Positions 6,863 to 10,615 of a stretch of DNA of 10,615 nt are shown in pieces. Source of the DNA: Chitinophagaceae bacterium (lineage in GTDB: Bacteria > Bacteroidota > Bacteroidia > Chitinophagales > Chitinophagaceae); assembly GCA_018061385.1 (NCBI GenBank), contig JAGOUF010000037.1, positions 1-10,615 of the forward strand. The letters run 5' to 3'. Within the stretch, counting starts at the first letter, position 1. Each line of letters starts with the position of its first letter. The notes beneath the pieces are model-generated. The model was given only the letters and a program-made list of their open reading frames with translations. It was not told the DNA's origin and made no database searches. The position numbers were made by a program, and so were the translations under genes.

Positions 6863-6919
6863 AACCACCCTTAACTCCTCGCATGCTTGCAGCTTGGTTT
6901 GCAACAAAGGAGGGGAATT
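6863..6919. repeat. Palindromic unit, 57-base extended-loop variant (copy 1)
   Basis: AACCACCCTTAACTCCTC on the left and GGAGGGGAATT on the right are separated by an extra GCATGCTTGCAGCTTGG...TTGCAACAAA segment that can form its own TTGCA/TGCAA stem. The same 57-base layout recurs at 8297-8353 with about six substitutions, so this is a defined subfamily. It sits in the 88-base spacer between the two 212-base direct repeats. Confidence 0.85.
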
Positions 6920-7120
6920 TGTATCGCATGTTTTTTAAGGCTTTCGTTTGTGTTTTTCTACTTTTAAAAGTATGAAATTGATTGCTAATATTTTAAATGT
7001 TTCTAGTTTTTCGTGTTTCTTATTCTCGTCCATGGGAGGGGAAATGGTTACTGCTGTTTTTATTTTTTTCAAATAAATCTATTTCTTATTCTTTATAAAA
7101 GGAAGGCAATTGGTTACTAT
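6909..7120. repeat. 212-base direct repeat, copy 2
   Basis: The second copy of the 212-base unit, offset by exactly 300 bases from the first with four substitutions. The junctions fall inside palindromic right arms (GGAGGGGAATT) at the left end, which suggests duplication by recombination or slippage between neighbouring palindromes. Downstream, 7121-7153 resembles the composite-element spacer and leads into the palindrome at 7154-7184. An open frame across this copy (reading FPSFGGARGGW at its end) is judged a repeat artefact. Confidence 0.92.
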
Positions 7121-7153
7121 TATTCTGTAGTAATTTATTTTCTGTGGTTCTTA

Positions 7154-7184
7154 TTCCCCTCCTTTGGAGGGGCTAGGGGTGGTT
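7154..7184. repeat. Palindromic unit at the 3' end of the methylase gene
   Basis: TTCCCCTCCTTTGGAGGGG followed by CTAGGGGTGGTT, the right-hand orientation (GGGGTGG outward). It starts six bases past the stop of the methylase frame (7190-7192 on the minus strand), so it may act as its transcript-end hairpin. It closes the repeat-dense stretch that opened at 6589. Confidence 0.85.
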
Positions 7185-7189
7185 GGTAT

Positions 7190-7729
7190 TTACACCCTCA
7201 AAAAACCTAACTCATACACCATTGGTTGTAGCTTTTCTGTTAAAGCTTTATAGGCTTCTTCAAATGGTTTAAAGTTTACTGGTGCATAATCTCCACTGGC
7301 GTTTCTTGCTTGTAATGCTTTGCGTATTTGATACCAACCTACATCACTTCTATTTAGTTTTAATTCTTCTCTTACTGTGTGTACATCGGTATTTGTAAAG
7401 TAAGCTTGCCATAATAATTTGCCTTGGTTTAATACATTGATTGCTTCTTTACTTAAACCACCCCTAACCCCTCCAGGGGAGGGGAATTGGTTGCTGCTAT
7501 TTTGTAGTGGCTTATTGTTTTCGGTATTCTCACACACCTTTTGAGTAGTGTTTGATGTTGTTGGGTTCTCATTCTCTTCCTTTGTGTGGGTTGTGGTGTT
7601 GGCATTGTTCCCCTGATTTGCAGATGCTGTGGTGCTTGCATTATTCCCCTCCACTGGAGGGGTTAGGGGTGGTAAATCTACCAAATACCTCACCATAAAA
7701 TCACTCTCAAATCTTTCAGGACTACCAAC
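7190..7729 (-). pseudogene. C-terminal part of the restriction-modification gene, cut off by an in-frame stop
   Basis: This stretch continues the frame of the upstream methylase gene directly after its TAA (7732-7730). It reads GSPERFESDFMVRYLVD, then a repeat-encoded stretch, then LSKEAINVLNQGKLLWQAYF, HTVREELKL, VGWYQIRKALQARNASGDY and finally YELGFLRV before a stop at 7192-7190. The non-repeat parts read like the conserved C-terminus of large type II-like methylase proteins (acidic and aromatic-rich, ending near LGFLR), so the two pieces were one polypeptide. Codons from 7672 down to 7458 encode 72 residues of Asn/Thr/Ser-rich, low-complexity sequence derived from composite element 3. A start at the ATG at 7696 (MVRYLVDL) would give a 168-residue separate protein, but that start would fall in mid-domain. 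Either a pseudogene fragment or, less likely, a split gene. Confidence 0.75.
7458..7672. repeat. Composite palindromic element 3, in-frame insertion with TTTA duplication
   Basis: A 215-base unit with CCACCCCTAACCCCTCC at the left and GGAGGGGTTAGGGGTGG at the right. On the minus strand it is flanked by TTTA on both sides (7676-7673 and 7457-7454). Element plus one TTTA is 219 bases, exactly 73 codons. Removing it restores a smooth ...RYLVDLSKEAINV... junction. The first part of its interior (7491-7570) matches the spacer of element 1, and 7571-7607 holds a decayed palindrome. It stays open in the frame of the host gene. Confidence 0.88.
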
Positions 7730-9877
7730 TTAATCTTCTGTAAAAGGTATAAAATGATTGACGATACTCCATTGTTTATTGTTCCATTCTAAATTATTGG
7801 CACTAGCTGTTAGGTTGCTGCCATTGAATAACATCCATAGTAAACAATCGCTTTTAAACTCGTTGCTTAATGGTTGTGTGGGTTGCAAAAACTGGTCTCT
7901 ATCGTTGAGCCAGGTGGGTTTTACTAATCTTCTCACAGAAAAAATAATGGCTATTTCACAAAGATTTTCTTCATTAATAAAATAACCTCTTGCACTGCCA
8001 TATCCTGATGAAAATATTACAGTTTGTATGCCTGAGTGTTGTAAGTCATTTCCACCACTTAACATATAACCAATTGCATTATTAGACCATTTGGTACCTC
8101 TTAAATCTTTTGTTGCTGTTGCTGGAACAATTGCATTTTTTAATGGAATAACTTCTGTTTTATTTGTCTTCGGTCTTTCAATCCAGTTCGTTAATAATTG
8201 TTTATTTGGAATATTGTAAAATGTTTTTTCTCCAATTGGATTTGCATTTTTATCTAATACTTCTGTTAGGATTTCTTTTATTGGTGTTTTGTTTTCAACC
8301 ACCCCTAGCCCCTCCCATGCTTGCTGCTTGGTTTGCAACATAGGAGGGGAATTGCGAAGTGGGTTGCTTGTTTTCCAAATTAAAAAACCAATGGGAAAAT
8401 TTCCTTTTAGTCCGTCAAATCCTTTGCTATGAACAACAAATCCTCCTAAATATTTTGCACTCCAATTATCCCTAAATACATCAAGTGTTGGTGAAATAAC
8501 ATATTTCAAAGTGCTAAACATTGCTAAAGTTGCAGTAGGGATTTCCTGTGCTACTCTTGTTACAAATTGAGTGTATAATTCATTGCTTGCCTTGCCATAT
8601 TTTTCCATAGCATTTGCAGCAAATTTTGTTTTAGCGACTCCAGTTTTATTTTCTGGATTTTCTTCACCAATACCAGTATTATCAGCATTCGTAGCTTCCG
8701 CATAAGGCGGATTAATCAACACTAAAATTTTCTTGCCTTCTTTAATGGCTTGTTGTAAAGTAGCAGGTATTTTATTGGTTAGGGTATAATCTATTTGTCC
8801 AAAATCATTTATATCATCATTCAAATAATCGTATTGAAATCTTGTTGCTGCTACACAGGTTTTGGTGGCTTTCATTACATCTACATCGGCAACATCTAAT
8901 GTGCTCATAAATATATTGCGTTGGTTGCTATGCTTTACTTCTAGGTTGCCAACACCACAACACATATCCCAAACTATATACTCTTTTTGCCAATTTTTGC
9001 CTAAGGTTTCTGTTAGTTTATCGTAGGCTTTATCTACCACTGCCAATGGTGTGTAGTAAGCACCTTTAAAACTACGTTCGTCAATTGGTATCAAGCTGTC
9101 TCTACGTTCTAGCAAATAATTTCTATATTCTTGTTTTGGTGGTCTATGGTAAATTGCCCAAAATTGTCGGTAACCTTCTTTGCTGCCCAATTCATAAATT
9201 TTGCCACCCAACATAAACACAGGTTGGTTGTTTTTGTGCAATAATTCGGCTGGTAAATTATCGTGTGTACTTATATTTCCATCACTCATTATATCGGCAA
9301 AAAATAAGAGTGCATAATCTTCTGCTGCTATGCCTTTTATTTCTTTACCTATCATTACCACCCATTTATCAAACACTTGTTTTAAATTGTCGGGTGTAAT
9401 TTGTGTTCTTATAATATCGCCACTTTTAATGGCATTTTTTATGGTTTGTATAAACTCATCTTCGTGGGTTTCTATTTTAAAACTTACTAGGTAAGTACCA
9501 ATGTATGCACTTACAACATCTAATGCTTCTTGTGTGTAACCACTGGCACTTTTGCCCCATTTTATGGGTTGCTTTTTATTGCTTATTAAAGGCAACGCAT
9601 CGGCAGTTTTCATAATGGCTGCCTTTTTGGTATCTATTACACATAAAAAAGGTGGCACATCTTCGCCATTGTTAAAAGCTTGTTGTACATAGTGCAGCAA
9701 TTGTGTAAACATTTGGTAAGTGCTGTGCTTATAACCATCTTTTGCTTCAAACCAAATTTCTTTAGTTTGTATATCTATTAAATTTTTGCTATAGCTTTTT
9801 AGTCCTAATGCTTTTATATAAGCATCTTTTACATCTTCTTCGGTTTGGGCTTGTAATAATTTGCTGTAAAGACTCAT
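7730..9877 (-). CDS. Type IIG-like restriction-modification protein (nuclease plus N6-adenine methylase), 3'-truncated by a stop
   Basis: A 715-residue protein that appears to fuse a nuclease and an adenine-N6 DNA methylase. The N-terminus (1-100) reads LIDIQTKEIWFEAKDG, with Asp35, Glu44 and Lys46 fitting a PD-(D/E)xK endonuclease centre. A helical linker (about 110-265) precedes the methylase: SAM-binding KGAYYTP (271-277) and VWDMCCGVGNLE (302-313), then catalytic INPPYAEA (388-395) and the GGFVVHSKGFDG block. Residues from about 530 on form the presumed target-recognition region. Residues 509-528 (NSPPMLQT...EGLGVV) are encoded by a palindromic repeat at 8297-8353, an in-frame insertion after the methylase core. 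Translation ends at FTED with TAA, yet the frame continues for 179 more codons (see 7190-7729). Catalytic residues are intact; whether the truncated product works is unknown. No separate specificity or nuclease gene is nearby. Confidence 0.85.
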   Translation of the reverse strand: MSLYSKLLQAQTEEDVKDAYIKALGLKSYSKNLIDIQTKEIWFEAKDGYKHSTYQMFTQLLHYVQQAFNNGEDVPPFLCVIDTKKAAIMKTADALPLISNKKQPIKWGKSASGYTQEALDVVSAYIGTYLVSFKIETHEDEFIQTIKNAIKSGDIIRTQITPDNLKQVFDKWVVMIGKEIKGIAAEDYALLFFADIMSDGNISTHDNLPAELLHKNNQPVFMLGGKIYELGSKEGYRQFWAIYHRPPKQEYRNYLLERRDSLIPIDERSFKGAYYTPLAVVDKAYDKLTETLGKNWQKEYIVWDMCCGVGNLEVKHSNQRNIFMSTLDVADVDVMKATKTCVAATRFQYDYLNDDINDFGQIDYTLTNKIPATLQQAIKEGKKILVLINPPYAEATNADNTGIGEENPENKTGVAKTKFAANAMEKYGKASNELYTQFVTRVAQEIPTATLAMFSTLKYVISPTLDVFRDNWSAKYLGGFVVHSKGFDGLKGNFPIGFLIWKTSNPLRNSPPMLQTKQQAWEGLGVVENKTPIKEILTEVLDKNANPIGEKTFYNIPNKQLLTNWIERPKTNKTEVIPLKNAIVPATATKDLRGTKWSNNAIGYMLSGGNDLQHSGIQTVIFSSGYGSARGYFINEENLCEIAIIFSVRRLVKPTWLNDRDQFLQPTQPLSNEFKSDCLLWMLFNGSNLTASANNLEWNNKQWSIVNHFIPFTED
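8297..8353. repeat. Palindromic unit, 57-base extended-loop variant (copy 2), inside the methylase gene
   Basis: AACCACCCCTAGCCCCTCC, then CATGCTTGCTGCTTGG...TTGCAACATA, then GGAGGGGAATT. It has the same length and layout as 6863-6919 with about six changes. It spans 57 bases, exactly 19 codons, and is read through on the minus strand as NSPPMLQTKQQAWEGLGVV. It is a single unit, without the second inverted palindrome seen in composites, and no clear target duplication is visible. Confidence 0.88.
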
Positions 9878-10327
9878 ATATAATTTTTGTTGCCGTAATA
9901 GTTGTTACAAAAAATAAATATACATAGATGTTATTAAAAGTAGAATGTAGTTGTGGCTAGAGAAAAAATTGATTAAATAATAGTTGATCAATTTCTCGTT
10001 TGTTGAAATTATTTTTTAGAAAATTATTGGCTTATTGTGATGTAGACAATAGGAAAAATGTTTTGAACCTAGGCAATATTAATGAACAAATTTTACCCTT
10101 TATCTAAAGCATTTTAGTGTGCCCAATTAAACAAAAAACTATATCTAAACATAGAAAAGTTATGCAAAAAAACTACGAATAATTATTTTTTAAATGGTTT
10201 CTTAAATTGCCTGTTAATGTTAAATACTTCTTTAAATACTAAATTTTGTTATTTTCACACTCCCAATTAAAGCAAGTGTGTTAACATTGGTATGGTGTGG
10301 TGGAAATTGGGAATAAAGAAAACATCA
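9878..10327. other. 450-base AT-rich divergent intergenic region
   Basis: This is the gap between the divergent methylase (minus) and nucleotidyltransferase (plus) genes. No convincing small gene was found. It holds an AT-rich inverted repeat (AAATTGAT 9966-9973 with ATCAATTT 9987-9994) and the decamer CCCAATTAAA twice (10122-10131 and 10262-10271). A possible -7-like TAAATTTTG lies at 10240-10248, one base longer than consensus and without a well-spaced TTG. The last 70 bases before the plus-strand gene can form a pseudoknot-like structure, reported separately. Promoters for both genes should lie here but none matches the consensus cleanly. Confidence 0.5.
10256..10312 (+). other. Possible pseudoknot or structured leader before the nucleotidyltransferase gene
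   Basis: CACAC (10256-10260) can pair with GTGTG (10276-10280), while TCCCAATT in that loop (10261-10268) is perfectly complementary to AATTGGGA (10305-10312), 15 bases before the ATG. The two pairings cross, as in an H-type pseudoknot. The stems are short, so chance is possible; no known riboswitch family is recognised. Confidence 0.3.
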
Positions 10328-10615
10328 ATGAAAGCAATTATTCCAGTAGCTGGTGCAGGTACAAAACTTCGCCCTCATACATATACTCAACCCAAGGCAT
10401 TAATACCAATTGCAGGTAAAACAATCTTAAGTTTTATTGTAGATCAATTACATGAAGCTGGCATTACAGAGTTTGTTTTTATTGTGGGTTATTTGGGCGA
10501 AAAAATTCAAGATTATGTACATCAATCTTACCCAAATTTAACTACACATTTTGTGTATCAAAATGAACGTCAAGGTACTGGCCATGCAATAGAATTAACC
10601 AAAAGCATTGTTGGC
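10328..10615 (+). CDS. Sugar-1-phosphate nucleotidyltransferase, 5' part (3' end outside window)
   Basis: The first 96 codons of a nucleotidyltransferase that would transfer a nucleotide from an NTP to a sugar 1-phosphate, making NDP-sugars for envelope polysaccharides. The N-terminal Rossmann-like start MKAIIPVAGAGTKLRPHT (1-18) carries the nucleotide-binding GxGTxLRP loop, and QPKALIPIAGKTIL (21-34) carries the conserved PKxLxP lysine. GYLGEKIQDYV (54-64) and the QNERQGTGHAI block (78-88), which contacts the base and sugar, complete the usual N-terminal order. Lys13 replaces the Arg of the usual GTRL. Glucose-1-phosphate thymidylyl- or uridylyltransferase are the closest types, but the missing C-terminus prevents a substrate call. 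The ATG at 10328 is the natural start. Confidence 0.87.
   Translation, partial: MKAIIPVAGAGTKLRPHTYTQPKALIPIAGKTILSFIVDQLHEAGITEFVFIVGYLGEKIQDYVHQSYPNLTTHFVYQNERQGTGHAIELTKSIVG

Noticed and set aside
7013..7210. 65-codon plus-strand open frame ending FPSFGGARGGW plus tail
   Set aside because: It spans the second 212-base repeat and a palindrome; the other repeat copy does not support a conserved protein, and the FPSFGG string is a typical repeat artefact.
6587..7673. CRISPR-like array from regularly repeated short motifs
   Set aside because: Units are unevenly spaced, occur in both orientations, the spacers themselves are repeated, and no cas gene is present.
9966..9994. AT-rich hairpin with a T run on the minus strand as a terminator
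   Set aside because: No minus-strand gene ends upstream of it, and the stem has only two G/C pairs; likely chance in AT-rich DNA.

Overview
The window looks like the chromosome of a member of the Bacteroidota, most likely Chitinophagales/Chitinophagaceae-like. The DNA is AT-rich. It encodes a PorP/SprF-family protein (specific to type IX secretion and gliding lineages), DUF3467 and DUF4293 proteins typical of the phylum, and a Bacteroidota-style promoter (TTG, 19 bases, TAnnTTTG) in front of glyA. Species cannot be named from the sequence.

Layout: 1-597 is the 3' end of nuoN (+), closed by a strong hairpin terminator. 781-2043 is an FtsX/MacB-type ABC permease (+). It converges tail to tail with a minus-strand block, read from high to low coordinate: glyA (5746-4466), a DUF4293 membrane protein (4376-3954), a DUF3467 protein (3835-3524, own terminator), a SemiSWEET sugar transporter (3437-3174) and a PorP/SprF outer-membrane protein (3065-2052). 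Two intergenic gaps in this block hold short tandem repeats with 7-base and 14-base periods. The far right end (10328 onward, +) is the start of a sugar-nucleotide nucleotidyltransferase.

The accessory part is 5888-9877. It contains a 72-base interspersed repeat, a small DUF559 (Vsr-like fold) endonuclease gene, a repeat-dense stretch with a 212-base direct duplication, and a large restriction-modification-like gene (N-terminal ExK nuclease motif, N6-adenine methylase with NPPY, then a specificity region). A GC-rich palindromic family (CCACCCCTAACCCCTCC ... GGAGGGGAATT) occurs at least eight times here. Copies form composites with outward CCACCCC/GGGGTGG ends. They bracket the DUF559 gene in inverted orientation and supply its C-terminal residues. 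Two copies lie in frame inside the methylase gene, one of them flanked by a 4-base TTTA/TTTA duplication that fits a transposition-like insertion of exactly 73 codons. The methylase reading frame is also cut by one in-frame TAA, after which the same frame continues for 179 codons to a plausible natural end.

The main hypothesis is that the palindromes are a mobile, protein-invading repeat family analogous to REP/BIME or Rickettsia palindromic elements. The adjacent DUF559 nuclease is a candidate partner. That partnership is inference; the repeat geometry, duplication and in-frame insertions are read directly from the sequence.
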